Positions 1 through 7,830 of a stretch of DNA of 64,000 bases are shown one piece after another. The translations under genes and the position numbers were made by a program. A model generated the notes under the pieces. The model was not told the DNA's origin. It saw nothing but the letters and a program-made list of their open reading frames with translations, and made no database searches. Numbering within the stretch: the first letter of the stretch is position 1; each line of letters begins with the position of its first letter. The DNA comes from Streptomyces sp. yr375 (GTDB taxonomy: Bacteria > Actinomycetota > Actinomycetes > Streptomycetales > Streptomycetaceae), in the NCBI RefSeq assembly GCF_900110755.1, contig NZ_FOFF01000034.1, positions 1-64,000 of the forward strand, in the 5' to 3' direction.

Positions 1-125
1 GTCCTCGCTGTGTTTTATTTCAAAGGAACCTCATCCCCGGCTATCACTGCCGGGAACGGGGTATCAACATATCTGGCGTTGATTTTTGGCACGCTGTTGA
101 GTTCTCAAGGAACGGACGCTTCCTT
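1..125 (-). promoter_or_regulatory. Pre-16S rRNA leader of an rRNA operon leaving the window
   Basis: Read on the minus strand, 81-110 contains the conserved actinobacterial pre-rRNA element GAGAACTCAACAGCGTGCC followed by AAAAATC, then a CCCGG/CCGGG stem near 36-54 and AAAACACAGCGAGGAC at the window edge. This block is found directly upstream of 16S rRNA in streptomycetes and carries the antitermination and RNase III processing signals. The 16S gene itself would start off the left edge; no rRNA gene sequence lies inside the window. Open reading frames called here are shadows. Confidence 0.85.
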
Positions 126-191
126 TGTACTCACCCGAGAGACTCTCTCAGGCTTTCCTCCGGGCTTTTTCCCTTCGGTCTTGCGTTTCCG

Positions 192-391
192 ACTCTATCA
201 GATCGTTTTCCGATCCGCTTTCCTCGGTGCTTTCCAGGTCCCCGCTTTTCTTTCGCGGTTTCCCTTTCCGGCGGTTCCGACTCTACCAGATCCTTTCGGG
301 CCTGATTCCCAGTCAGCGGGGGCTTGTCTTCCCGGCTGTTGGGCCGTTCCGACGAGTGAGACTTTAGCGGATTCCCTGCTCCCGAAGCCAA
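192..391 (-). promoter_or_regulatory. Tandem rRNA operon promoters
   Basis: Three -10 hexamers fire leftwards: TAGAGT at 192-197, TAGAGT at 280-285 and TAAAGT at 361-366. The two TAGAGT elements sit in a repeated block (GATCTG/GATCTGG before, CGGAA after) spaced 88 bp apart. Only the distal one has a fair -35 (TTGGCT at 386-391, 19-bp spacer); the others lack a good -35, as is typical of some streptomycete rrn promoters. Multiple promoters per rRNA operon are the rule in this genus. Positions are by eye. Confidence 0.7.
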
Positions 392-612
392 TCGGGGGCT
401 GCGCCCTTTCGAACGCGGATTCCTCATTTCGCGAATACGCACGCCAATGACGCGACGGCAGCCGAACCGACTGCGCGTCGAGAAGTGGTTGGTACTGCGG
501 AATGGCTGTCCGGGGACCGACCGGAGTCGGCGCTCACGTCGGACAACTCGGAGAACACTACGTATCCGGGCTGGAGTGTGTCAACTCAGGTCCCACAGGC
601 ACCCCTGAGGCG

Positions 613-618
613 TACTCT
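613..618 (+). promoter_or_regulatory. -10 element of the trpS leader transcript
   Basis: TACTCT lies seven bases before the leader-peptide ATG at 626, so the transcript probably begins at or next to that ATG and the leader peptide is translated from a leaderless mRNA. No consensus -35 is visible at 16-19 bp. Between 480 and 612 nothing else is recognised. Confidence 0.5.
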
Positions 619-625
619 GGCGGAC

Positions 626-667
626 ATGACGACACGTACGTGCACCCAGCAGTGGTGGGCCGCCTGA
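626..667 (+). CDS. Trp-Trp leader peptide controlling trpS
   Basis: A 13-residue ORF, MTTRTCTQQWWAA, with two adjacent TGG codons at 653-658 and its TGA at 665-667. The stop lies immediately before the 5' arm of an antiterminator stem (668-677). It has no Shine-Dalgarno site, but a -10 seven bases upstream suggests leaderless translation. Known: the auxiliary trpRS1 gene of S. coelicolor is controlled by ribosome-mediated attenuation. Inferred role: when charged tRNA-Trp is scarce, or the housekeeping enzyme is inhibited, ribosomes stall on the Trp pair and the downstream synthetase is expressed. Confidence 0.85.
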   Translation: MTTRTCTQQWWAA

Positions 668-704
668 CGGCGGCCGTACCCACGTATGTACTCAACGGCC
701 GCCG
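668..704 (+). promoter_or_regulatory. Antiterminator stem of the trpS attenuator
   Basis: CGGCGGCCGT (668-677) is perfectly complementary to ACGGCCGCCG (695-704). The 3' arm is also the 5' arm of the terminator at 694-718, so the two stems exclude each other. A ribosome at the leader stop codon would mask 668-677 and favour termination; one stalled on the Trp codons would leave most of it free and favour antitermination. Confidence 0.8.
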
Positions 705-725
705 CTTCGGCGGCCGTTCTTGTTT
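694..725 (+). terminator. Attenuator terminator upstream of trpS
   Basis: AACGGCCGCC (694-703) pairs perfectly with GGCGGCCGTT (709-718) around a 5-base loop, followed by a T-rich tail (CTTGTTT). It ends about 65 bp before the trpS start and is the off-state of the leader. Confidence 0.85.
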
Positions 726-788
726 CCTCCACCGGGGTTCCAGGGGGTCGGCCGACCATGGCGGCGGTCTCGACCAGGAGGTGGATGG

Positions 789-1814
789 ATGAAGCGGGTC
801 TTCAGCGGGGTCAAGCCGACCGGGCATCTGACGCTGGGGAACTACCTGGGGGCTCTGCGGCAGTGGGCCGAGGTCGACCAGCACCGGGCGGACGCGTTGT
901 TCTGCGTCGTGGATCTGCACGCGCTGACCGTGGACCACGATCCGGCGCGGGTGCGCCGGCTGAGCCGGCAGGCGACGACGCTGCTGCTGGCGGCGGGACT
1001 GGATCCACGGTTGTGCACCGTGTTCGTACAGAGTCATGTGGACGAGCACGCGCGGTTGTCGTATCTGCTGGAGTGCGTGGCCACGGACGGCGAGATGCGG
1101 CGGATGATCCAGTACAAGGAGAAGGCCGCGCTGGAGCGGGAGCGTGGGGGGAGTGTGCGGCTGTCCTTGCTCACGTATCCCGTGCTGATGGCGGCCGACA
1201 TCCTGGCCTACGGGACCGACGAGGTGCCGGTGGGCGACGACCAGACGCAGCACGTGGAGCTGGCGCGGGATCTGGCGGTGCGGTTCAACCAGCGGTACGG
1301 GCACACGTTCATCGTGCCGAAGGCCACGCATCCGGCGGTGGCGGCGCGGGTGATGAACCTCCAGCAGCCGGCTTCGAAGATGGGCAAGAGCGACGACTCC
1401 GGGCCGGGGATCGTCTATCTGCTGGACGAGCCCGAGGTCGTGCGCAAGAAGGTCATGCGGGCCGTCACCGACAGTGGGCGGGAGATCGTGTACGACCGGG
1501 AGGGGCGGCCCGGGGTCGCGAATCTCCTGGAGATCCTCGCCGCGTGCACGGGCGGGAACCCGGAGGTCCTGGCAGGCGTTTACGAGTCGTACGGCGCTTT
1601 GAAGAAGGACACCGCGGAGGCGGTCGTCGAGGTTCTCGGGCCCGTGCAGGCCAGGCACAAGGAGTTGTGCGCTGACCCTGGATATGTGGAGGGGGTGCTG
1701 CGGGATGGAGCGGAGAAGGCGCGAGCGATGGCTCGGCCGGTGGTTGATACGGCCTATCGCGCGATCGGCCTGCTTCCGCCCGTGGCCGACGGGGTGCTGA
1801 ACGCGGCTCGGTAG
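789..1814 (+). CDS. trpS: Tryptophanyl-tRNA synthetase, attenuator-controlled
   Basis: Charges tRNA-Trp with tryptophan using ATP in the cytoplasm. At 341 residues it has the usual length of a class Ic enzyme. The HIGH-type motif PTGHLTLGN is at residues 10-18, GDDQ at 149-152 and the KMSKS-type loop KMGKS at 197-201. ATG 789 is preferred over an in-frame upstream ATG at 720 because AGGAGGT lies at 776-782, six bases before it, and homology starts here. The Trp-Trp leader and attenuator upstream mark it as the inducible, auxiliary type (trpRS1 of S. coelicolor, which gives indolmycin resistance); that assignment is inferred from leader and synteny, not from resistance residues. Its last 61 bases overlap the convergent regulator gene. 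Confidence 0.93.
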   Translation: MKRVFSGVKPTGHLTLGNYLGALRQWAEVDQHRADALFCVVDLHALTVDHDPARVRRLSRQATTLLLAAGLDPRLCTVFVQSHVDEHARLSYLLECVATDGEMRRMIQYKEKAALERERGGSVRLSLLTYPVLMAADILAYGTDEVPVGDDQTQHVELARDLAVRFNQRYGHTFIVPKATHPAVAARVMNLQQPASKMGKSDDSGPGIVYLLDEPEVVRKKVMRAVTDSGREIVYDREGRPGVANLLEILAACTGGNPEVLAGVYESYGALKKDTAEAVVEVLGPVQARHKELCADPGYVEGVLRDGAEKARAMARPVVDTAYRAIGLLPPVADGVLNAAR

Positions 1815-2755
1815 GCGCGGGGGCTGGTGGCGAGGCGCGCTGCGAAGTGCTGGCGCATCGTGACCTCGCTGCCGAAGCCGGCGCGCCGGGCGACCTCGGG
1901 CATGGGGAGGTCGGTGCGTTCGAGGAGTTTCTGGGCCGCGGCGATGCGCTGGTCGAGGAGCCAGCGCAGGGGCGTGACGCCGGTCGCCGCCGTGAAGTGG
2001 CGGGCGAAGCTGCGCGCGGACATGCCCGCGTGGGCCGCCAGGTCGGCGACGGTGAGTGGTTCGTGCAGGTGGCGCAGGGCGTGTTCGCGTACGGCGGCGA
2101 GGGCGTCGGCGTCCCGGTCGGCGCGGGGAGTGGGGTGTTCGATGAACTGGGCCTGTGTGCCGGTGCGGAAGGGGGCGGTGACCATCGAGCGGGCGATCGT
2201 GGCGGCCGCTTCGGCTCCGTGGGAGCGGCGGACCAGGTGGAGACAGAGGTCGATGCCGGCTGCCGTGCCCGCGGCGGTCCAGATGTTGCCGTCCTCGATG
2301 AACAGCGCGTCGGGGACGACGGTGACCCGGGGGTGGTTCGTGCGGAGGAGGTCGACCAGGTTCCAGTGGGTGATCGCCCGGCGGCCGTCGAGAAGGCCGG
2401 CCTGGGCGAGGGTGAAGGCCCCGCCGCAGAGGGCGGCGAGGGTGGTGCCGCGGGCGTGGGCGCGGCGGAGTGCGTCCAGGACGGGGGCGGGTGCGGGGGT
2501 GACGTAGTCGTCCAGGCCGGGGACGAGGATCAGGTCGGCGCGGGAGAGCCAGGTGAGGGTGCGGTCGGGCAGCAGGGCCAGGCCGCCGCGCATCGGGATG
2601 GGGGTGGTGGTGTCGGTGGCGACTCGGTGCAGGTCGAAGGCGGGAGCGCCGTGGTCGGTGCGGTCGTTGCCCCAGACCTCGGTGATGACGGAGACGTCGA
2701 AGGCGCGGATGCCGGGGAAGGCGACCAGGGCTACGCGGTACTCGGCGTTCTCCAT
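1754..2755 (-). CDS. GlxA-family AraC-type transcriptional regulator
   Basis: 333 residues in the two-domain GlxA layout: an N-terminal DJ-1/PfpI-like alpha/beta domain (about 5-190) with the nucleophile-elbow Cys at 110 in ALCGGAFTLAQAG, and a C-terminal AraC double helix-turn-helix (about 215-320). DJ-1 domains in this family usually sense a ligand rather than catalyse. Start chosen at ATG 2755, where homology begins; a frame open up to 3280 is a shadow of the hydrolase gene. It is divergent from the isochorismatase-like gene, which is its likely target. A 12-bp palindrome CATCGATCGATG lies at 2770-2781 between them. The ligand is unknown. Confidence 0.88.
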   Translation of the reverse strand: MENAEYRVALVAFPGIRAFDVSVITEVWGNDRTDHGAPAFDLHRVATDTTTPIPMRGGLALLPDRTLTWLSRADLILVPGLDDYVTPAPAPVLDALRRAHARGTTLAALCGGAFTLAQAGLLDGRRAITHWNLVDLLRTNHPRVTVVPDALFIEDGNIWTAAGTAAGIDLCLHLVRRSHGAEAAATIARSMVTAPFRTGTQAQFIEHPTPRADRDADALAAVREHALRHLHEPLTVADLAAHAGMSARSFARHFTAATGVTPLRWLLDQRIAAAQKLLERTDLPMPEVARRAGFGSEVTMRQHFAARLATSPRAYRAAFSTPSATGGSRPIAR

Positions 2756-2769
2756 GGTTGGCAGTAAAC

Positions 2770-2781
2770 CATCGATCGATG
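2770..2781. promoter_or_regulatory. Palindrome between divergent GlxA regulator and hydrolase
   Basis: CATCGATCGATG is a perfect 12-bp palindrome in the 75-bp divergent spacer, 15 bp upstream of the regulator start. It could be an operator, but AraC-type proteins usually bind direct repeats, so the assignment is weak. Confidence 0.3.
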
Positions 2782-2830
2782 ACTTCCGGACTTCTGGGGC
2801 GAGGGTGTCCACGGCGGCAGGATCGTGGGC

Positions 2831-3418
2831 ATGGACATCGCAGAGAACGCAGCGCTGGTGGTCGTCGACGTGCAGAAGGGGTTCGACGAGTCGGACTTCT
2901 GGGGGCCGCGGAACAATCCCGGGGCCGATGACAACATCGCCGCGCTCATCGACGTATGGCAGGGGACGGGGCGGCCGGTCGTGTTCGTGCGGCATGACTC
3001 CGCTGGTCCGCGGTCGCCGTTGCGGCCGGGGTATGAGGGGAACGACCTCAAGGAGTATGTGGCGCGGCGGCGCGGGAAGGGGGCGGGGCCGGAGCTGTTC
3101 GTCACGAAGACCGTGAACTCGGCCTTCCTCGGGACGCCGGATCTGGGTGCCTGGCTGAGGGCCGGGGGGATCTCGCAGATCGTGGTGGTCGGGATCCAGA
3201 CCAACATGTGCGTGGAGACGACCGCGCGGATGGGCGGGAATCTGGGGTACGACGTCGTGGTCGCGTACGACGCGACGCACACCTTCGATCTGGAGGGGCC
3301 GTTCGGGTGGCGGCGGAGTGCGGAGGAGCTCGCGCAGGCGACTGCCGTGTCACTGCACGGGGGTGGGTTCGCCCGGGTGGTGAGGACGAAGGAGGTCTTG
3401 GGGGCGGTCGGCGGGTGA
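2831..3418 (+). CDS. Isochorismatase-like cysteine hydrolase
   Basis: 195 residues of the isochorismatase/nicotinamidase fold. The Asp-Lys-Cys catalytic triad is visible as D13 (VVVDVQKGF), K93 (FVTKTVNSAF) and C127 (IQTNMCVETTAR), with the typical cis-peptide region just before the Cys. Such enzymes hydrolyse amides or vinyl ethers of small molecules; the substrate cannot be read from sequence. ATG 2831 is preferred to GTG 2825: a CAGGAT hexamer seven bases upstream suggests a leaderless transcript. The divergent GlxA/AraC regulator is probably its controller. Confidence 0.88.
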   Translation: MDIAENAALVVVDVQKGFDESDFWGPRNNPGADDNIAALIDVWQGTGRPVVFVRHDSAGPRSPLRPGYEGNDLKEYVARRRGKGAGPELFVTKTVNSAFLGTPDLGAWLRAGGISQIVVVGIQTNMCVETTARMGGNLGYDVVVAYDATHTFDLEGPFGWRRSAEELAQATAVSLHGGGFARVVRTKEVLGAVGG

Positions 3419-3450
3419 TCGCCCCCTCACTCGCTCTGGTTCTCGGTGTG

Positions 3451-4263
3451 TCAGTCCTTTTTGCCTGAGGCCAGTTCGCGGCTGCGGTCGCGGGCGGCCT
3501 CGAGGGCGGCGATGAGGGCGGCTCGTACGCCGTGGTTCTCGAGTTCGCGGATGGCGCTGATGGTCGTGCCCGCGGGGGATGTCACGTTCTCGCGGAGCTT
3601 GACCGGGTGTTCGCCGCTGTCGCGGAGCATCGTGGCCGCGCCGATCGCGGACTGGACGATCAGGTCGTGGGCCTTGTCGCGGGGCAGGCCGAGGAGGATG
3701 CCGGCGTCGGTCATGGCTTCGACCAGGTAGAAGAAGTACGCGGGGCCGGAGCCGGAGAGGGCGGTGCAGGCGTCCTGCTGGGACTCGGGGACGCGGAGGG
3801 TCTTGCCGACGGAACCGAAGATCTCCTCGGCGTGGGCGAGGTGGGCGGCGGTGGCGTGGGTGCCGCCGGAGATGACGGACATGGCCTCGTCGACGAGGGC
3901 GGGGGTGTTCGTCATGACGCGGACGACCGGGGTGCCGGCGGCCAGGCGCTCCTCGATGGAGGCGGTGGTGATGCCGGCGGCTCCGGTGATGACCAGGCGG
4001 TCGGCGGGGACGTGGGGGGCGAGATCGTCCAGGAGGCCGGCCATGTCCTGCGGTTTGACCGTGAGGATCAGGGTGTCGGCGGTCTTGGCGGCCTCGGCGT
4101 TGGTGACCGGGGTGACTCCGTAGCGGGTGCGGAGTTCTTCGGCTCGTTCCGGGCGGCGGGCGGTGACGAGGAGGTCGGCGGTAGGCCAGCCGCCTCTGAT
4201 CATGCCGCTGAGGAGGGCTTCGCCGATCTTGCCGGTGCCGAGGACTGCGACTTTCTGGGTCAT
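3451..4263 (-). CDS. proC: Pyrroline-5-carboxylate reductase
   Basis: Last step of proline synthesis: reduces pyrroline-5-carboxylate to L-proline with NAD(P)H. 270 residues, normal for the family. The Rossmann motif VLGTGKIGEALLSG is at residues 7-20, and the P5CR signature region ALSGSGPAYFFYLVEAM lies near 165-181. Start at ATG 4263: GGAGGA about 9 bases upstream fits, and homology begins at MTQKVAVLG. It stands alone, convergent to the hydrolase gene, with no obvious terminator in the 32-bp gap. Confidence 0.96.
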   Translation of the reverse strand: MTQKVAVLGTGKIGEALLSGMIRGGWPTADLLVTARRPERAEELRTRYGVTPVTNAEAAKTADTLILTVKPQDMAGLLDDLAPHVPADRLVITGAAGITTASIEERLAAGTPVVRVMTNTPALVDEAMSVISGGTHATAAHLAHAEEIFGSVGKTLRVPESQQDACTALSGSGPAYFFYLVEAMTDAGILLGLPRDKAHDLIVQSAIGAATMLRDSGEHPVKLRENVTSPAGTTISAIRELENHGVRAALIAALEAARDRSRELASGKKD

Positions 4264-4408
4264 GTCTGGGGGTCCTCCGGGGGTGTGCGTCGTCCGGGGC
4301 CATCCTCGCATCGGGGGTGGGGGGTGGGGGTGCGTGTCCGGTGGGCGGACGTGGGGGTGTTCAAGGGGTTCGCCGCCGCCGCCCCCTAAGGGAGGGGACG
4401 TGTCCCCG

Positions 4409-5188
4409 TCAGGGTGTCCTGCGCCTCAGTGTTGCTGCTCCCAAGGTCAGTACCAGGAGTGCGCAGGCCGCCACGATCAGGGCGTCTCGTACGAAGGTTG
4501 CTGTCATGTTCGTGTGGTTGAGGACCTCGTTCATGCCGTCTACCGCGTAGGACATGGGGAGGGCGTCGGAGAGGGCCTTCAGGGCGGGGTGCATGGTGTC
4601 TCGGGGGGTGAAGAGGCCGCAGAGGAGGAGTTGGGGGAAGATCACCGCCGGCATGAACTGGACCGCCTGGAACTCGGTGGCCGCGAAGGCCGAGACGAAG
4701 AGGCCCAGGGCCGTGCCCAGCAGGGCGTCGAGGAGGGCGACCAAGAGGAGGAGCCAGGGGCTGCCGGTGACGTCCAGGTCCAGGAACCAGACCGCCAGGC
4801 CGGTGGCCAGGGCCGACTGGATGATCGCGAGGGTGCCGAAGGCCAGGGCGTAGCCGGCGATCAGGTCGCCCTTGCCGAGGGGCATGGCGAGGAGGCGTTC
4901 GAGGGTGCCCGAGGTGCGTTCGCGCAGGGTGGCGATGGAGGTCACCAGGAACATCGTGATCAGGGGGAAGATCCCGAGGAGGGACGCGCCGATGGTGTCG
5001 AAGGTGCGCGGGCTGCCGTCGAAGACGTAGCGGAGCAGGAACAGCATCACGCAGGGGATGAGGATCAGCAGCGCGATCGTGCGGGGGTCGTTGCGCAGTT
5101 GGCGCAGGACTCGGGCTGCGGTGGCGGTCGTTCGGGCCGCGTTCAGGGGGCTGGTGGGGGTGGGGGCGATGGTGATGGTCGTGGTCAT
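4409..5188 (-). CDS. ABC-2 type exporter permease
   Basis: 259 residues with about six hydrophobic helices (first near 36-60 after a soluble Thr-rich N-terminus), matching ABC-2 permeases such as DrrB/NodJ-like drug exporters. TLRERTSGTLERLLAMPLG (near residues 95-113) is the characteristic cytoplasmic coupling segment. Its ATG (5186-5188) overlaps the TGA of the ATPase gene as ATGA, so the two are translationally coupled and co-transcribed from the promoter at 6068-6096. The substrate is unknown; drug or lipid export is the usual role. Confidence 0.9.
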   Translation of the reverse strand: MTTTITIAPTPTSPLNAARTTATAARVLRQLRNDPRTIALLILIPCVMLFLLRYVFDGSPRTFDTIGASLLGIFPLITMFLVTSIATLRERTSGTLERLLAMPLGKGDLIAGYALAFGTLAIIQSALATGLAVWFLDLDVTGSPWLLLLVALLDALLGTALGLFVSAFAATEFQAVQFMPAVIFPQLLLCGLFTPRDTMHPALKALSDALPMSYAVDGMNEVLNHTNMTATFVRDALIVAACALLVLTLGAATLRRRTP

Positions 5189-6060
5189 GGGGTGGGTTCC
5201 TTTGCTCGGGGTGCCTGTACTGCCTCGTCCACCAGGTGCAGGAAGGCCGACTCGACCGTGTCCGTGCCGGTGCGGGCGCGCAGGGCGTCGGGGGTGGCGT
5301 CGGCGAGGATCGCGCCCTCGCGCATGAGGAGCAGGCGGTGGCAGCGTTCGGCCTCGTCCATGACGTGGGAGGAGACGAGAAGGGTGGTGCCCCGGGTCGC
5401 CGCGATGTCGTGGAAGAGGGTCCACAGGTCGCGGCGGAGGACCGGGTCCAGGCCGACGGTCGGTTCGTCCAGGACGAGGAGTTCGGGGGTGCCGAGGAGG
5501 GCTACGGCCAGCGAGACGCGGTTGCGCTGGCCGCCGGAGAGGTTGCCGGCGAGGGCGTTCGCGTGGGTGGTGAGGTCGACGTCGGCGATGGCTCGGGCGA
5601 CGTTCTCGTGGCGGCGGTCGGCTGCCGCGCGGCCGGGGTCGAGGATCGCGGCGAAGTAGTCGAGGTTCTGGCGGATCGTCAGGTCCTCGTAGACGGAGGG
5701 GGCCTGGGTGACGTAGCCGATGCGGGTGCGGAGGGTGGGGTGGCCGGCGGGGCGGCCCAGGACGTCGAGGGTGCCGGTGACCTTGGCCTGGGTGCCGACG
5801 ATCGCCCGCAGGAGGGTCGACTTGCCGCAGCCGGAGGGGCCCAGCAGGCCGGTGATCCGGCCTCGCGGGACGGTGAAGTCGAGGGCGTGGAGGACCGTTC
5901 GGGGACCTCGGATCGCGGTCAGGCCTTTGGCTCGTACGGCGGGGGCGGTGGGGGCAACGGGGGCAACAGCGGTGGGGGCTGTGGGGTTTGTGCAGTCCGT
6001 GGGTGGGGGCTGGGGTGCTTCCTCGTCGGGTGGGCGAGGGGTCGACCTGAAATTCATCAT
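5185..6060 (-). CDS. ABC transporter ATP-binding protein
   Basis: 291 residues from ATG 6060. Walker A GPSGCGKST is at 74-82, followed by the Q-loop, the signature LSGGQRNR and Walker B LLVLDEPTVGLDP, then an H-loop His in SSHVMDE. A Pro/Ala-rich stretch of about 40 residues precedes the domain. The start was set by the promoter: TTGACG-N17-CATTAT ends seven bases before ATG 6060, giving a leaderless mRNA. An upstream TTG at 6096 is the -35 itself, and ATG 6057 is the only close alternative. It energises the coupled permease. No regulator gene is adjacent, although an inverted repeat covers the start. Confidence 0.92.
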   Translation of the reverse strand: MMNFRSTPRPPDEEAPQPPPTDCTNPTAPTAVAPVAPTAPAVRAKGLTAIRGPRTVLHALDFTVPRGRITGLLGPSGCGKSTLLRAIVGTQAKVTGTLDVLGRPAGHPTLRTRIGYVTQAPSVYEDLTIRQNLDYFAAILDPGRAAADRRHENVARAIADVDLTTHANALAGNLSGGQRNRVSLAVALLGTPELLVLDEPTVGLDPVLRRDLWTLFHDIAATRGTTLLVSSHVMDEAERCHRLLLMREGAILADATPDALRARTGTDTVESAFLHLVDEAVQAPRAKEPTP

Positions 6061-6069
6061 GCGATGAAT
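6052..6069. promoter_or_regulatory. Operator-like inverted repeat over the ABC start site
   Basis: ATTCATC-atgc-GATGAAT: two perfect 7-bp arms with a 4-bp spacer, covering the -10 edge, the predicted transcription start and the start codon. Binding here would block RNA polymerase. The cognate repressor is not next door. Confidence 0.6.
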
Positions 6070-6096
6070 AATGCTCGCGGTGCGGTGGAGCGTCAA
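6068..6096 (-). promoter_or_regulatory. Strong vegetative promoter of the ABC exporter operon
   Basis: On the minus strand TTGACG (6091-6096) and CATTAT (6068-6073) are separated by exactly 17 bp, a near-consensus HrdB promoter and the best in the window. The predicted start of transcription falls on the ATG at 6060, so the mRNA is leaderless. Confidence 0.75.
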
Positions 6097-6129
6097 GCGG
6101 CGCGGGCGTATGGGGGCCTCGGATGCTTC

Positions 6130-6225
6130 AGATGCTTGGGGGCGCAGGCGCTCGGGGGTGTGGGGGCGCAGACGCGTGGTGCCGCGGGCTCGTGGGGGCG
6201 CAGGCGCGCGGGGGTGGGATTGGAG
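6130..6225. repeat. Imperfect G-rich tandem repeat upstream of the SulP gene
   Basis: Three imperfect copies of a roughly 20-30 bp unit built on tGGGGGCGCAGGCGC in the 321-bp spacer between the ABC promoter and the SulP gene. No gene or clear promoter was found in the rest of this spacer. Confidence 0.45.
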
Positions 6226-6381
6226 GTGGAGGTTCCGGTTCCTGCGCTCCCGTGTTCACCGGGTCGACACAGGAAAATGTCGTCTCGTCTGTCGTTTCAA
6301 CTGACAATGGAATTCATGCGCGGCGTCCTCCCCCGGTGCCGTGCGCCCACGCATCTCCCGTTTCCCACCGGAGGTGCCGCT

Positions 6382-7830
6382 GTGTTGCGTCATGGTGTTC
6401 AAAAGGCTGATCTGTTCGCTTCGTTCGTCGTCTTTCTCGTCGCCCTGCCGCTGTGTGTGGGCGTCGCCGTGGCCTCCGGCGTGCCTGCGGAGCTGGGGCT
6501 CGTCACCGGCATCGTCGGCGGGCTGGTGGTCGGAGTGCTGCCGGGCAGCAGCCTTCAGGTGAGCGGGCCGGCGGCTGGGCTCACCGTGCTCGTCCACGAG
6601 GCCGTACAGAGGTACGGCGTGACGGCGCTCGGGGTGCTCGTGCTCGCCGCCGGGCTGGTGCAGCTCGGGCTGGGTGCGCTGCGGCTCGGGCGGTGGTTCC
6701 GGGCCGTTTCGGCGGCCGTCGTGCACGGGATGCTCGCCGGGATCGGGCTGGTGCTGGTCGCCGGGCAGGTGTACGCCCTCGGGGATGTGGGCGCGCCGGA
6801 GGGCGGGCTCGGGAAGTTCGCCGGGCTGGTGTCGCTGCCCGGACGGGTGGATCCGGTGGCGTTGTCAGTGGGGGGTGCCACCATGGTCGTGCTGGTGGTG
6901 TGGGGGCGGTGGCGGCGCGGGGCGCGGCTGGTTCCGGCACCGCTGGTCGCGGTGGCGTTGGCGGCGGGCGTCACGTGGGTGTTCGACCTGGAGGTGCGTC
7001 GGCTCCGGGTGCAGGGCCTGTGGGATGCCGTACGGGTGCCGGAGGCGGCGGATCTCGGGCGGCTCACGGAAGTGGGGGTGATCGGGACCGTCGTCGCGTT
7101 CGCGCTGATCGCGTCGGCGGAGTCGCTGTTCAGCGCGGCGGCGGTGGACCGGCTGCACGACGGGAGGAGGACGGACTACGACCGTGAGTTGATGGCGCAG
7201 GGCGTGGGCAACGCCGTGTGCGGGGTGCTGGGCGCGCTGCCGATGACGGCGGTCATCGTGCGGAGCGCGGCGAACCTGCGGGCGGGTGCTCGGACGAAGG
7301 CGTCGCGGGTGCTGCACGGGGTGTGGCTGCTGCTGTTCGCGGCCGTCGTGCCCGGGGTGCTCGAGGTGATTCCGGTCGCGGCGCTGGCCGGGCTGCTGGT
7401 GTACGCCGGCTGCAAGCTGGTGCCTGTGCGGGAGGTGCGGACGTTGTGGCGCGGGCATCGGGGGGAGGTCGTCGTGCTCGGGGTCACGGCGGGGGCGATC
7501 GTCGTGGGGAACCTGTTCGAGGGGGTGTTGGTCGGGCTGGCGCTGGCCGTGGCGAAGACGGCCTGGGAGATCAGCCATGTGCACGTCGAGACGGAGGACC
7601 GGGGCGACGCCGGGCTCGTCGTCCGGGTGCTGGGGCATGCGACGTTCCTGCGGCTGCCGAAGCTGCTGGACGCGTTGGATGCGCTGCCGCTCGACCGCGA
7701 GGTGCGGCTGGAGTTGGGCGGGCTGCGGCATGTGGACCACGCGTGTGCGGCGGCCCTGGAGGGGTGGGCCGCCGCGCGGGAACAGCGGGTTGCGCAGGCT
7801 GAGCGGGCCGAGCGGCTTCGAGCGGGCTGA
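6382..7830 (+). CDS. SulP family anion transporter
   Basis: 482 residues: a SulP transport domain of 10-14 hydrophobic helices (about 10-385) and a cytoplasmic STAS domain (about 395-470). Family members move sulfate, bicarbonate or other anions, by symport or exchange. SGPAAGLTVLV (near residues 52-62) matches the conserved SulP N-terminal signature. Many actinobacterial relatives carry a fused carbonic anhydrase; this one does not. GTG 6382 was chosen because GGAGGTG lies 5-6 bases upstream and the hydrophobic domain starts here; the frame is open far upstream as a shadow of the ABC genes. The ion is not determined. Confidence 0.88.
   Translation: MLRHGVQKADLFASFVVFLVALPLCVGVAVASGVPAELGLVTGIVGGLVVGVLPGSSLQVSGPAAGLTVLVHEAVQRYGVTALGVLVLAAGLVQLGLGALRLGRWFRAVSAAVVHGMLAGIGLVLVAGQVYALGDVGAPEGGLGKFAGLVSLPGRVDPVALSVGGATMVVLVVWGRWRRGARLVPAPLVAVALAAGVTWVFDLEVRRLRVQGLWDAVRVPEAADLGRLTEVGVIGTVVAFALIASAESLFSAAAVDRLHDGRRTDYDRELMAQGVGNAVCGVLGALPMTAVIVRSAANLRAGARTKASRVLHGVWLLLFAAVVPGVLEVIPVAALAGLLVYAGCKLVPVREVRTLWRGHRGEVVVLGVTAGAIVVGNLFEGVLVGLALAVAKTAWEISHVHVETEDRGDAGLVVRVLGHATFLRLPKLLDALDALPLDREVRLELGGLRHVDHACAAALEGWAAAREQRVAQAERAERLRAG

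Noticed and set aside
10..450. Small ORFs in the rRNA leader region.
   Set aside because: They overlap conserved rrn leader and promoter DNA and have no ribosome site or homology.
5236..6381. An 864-residue open frame fused to the SulP transporter.
   Set aside because: The first 380 residues are the antisense shadow of the ABC genes; the strong ribosome site and homology start at 6382.
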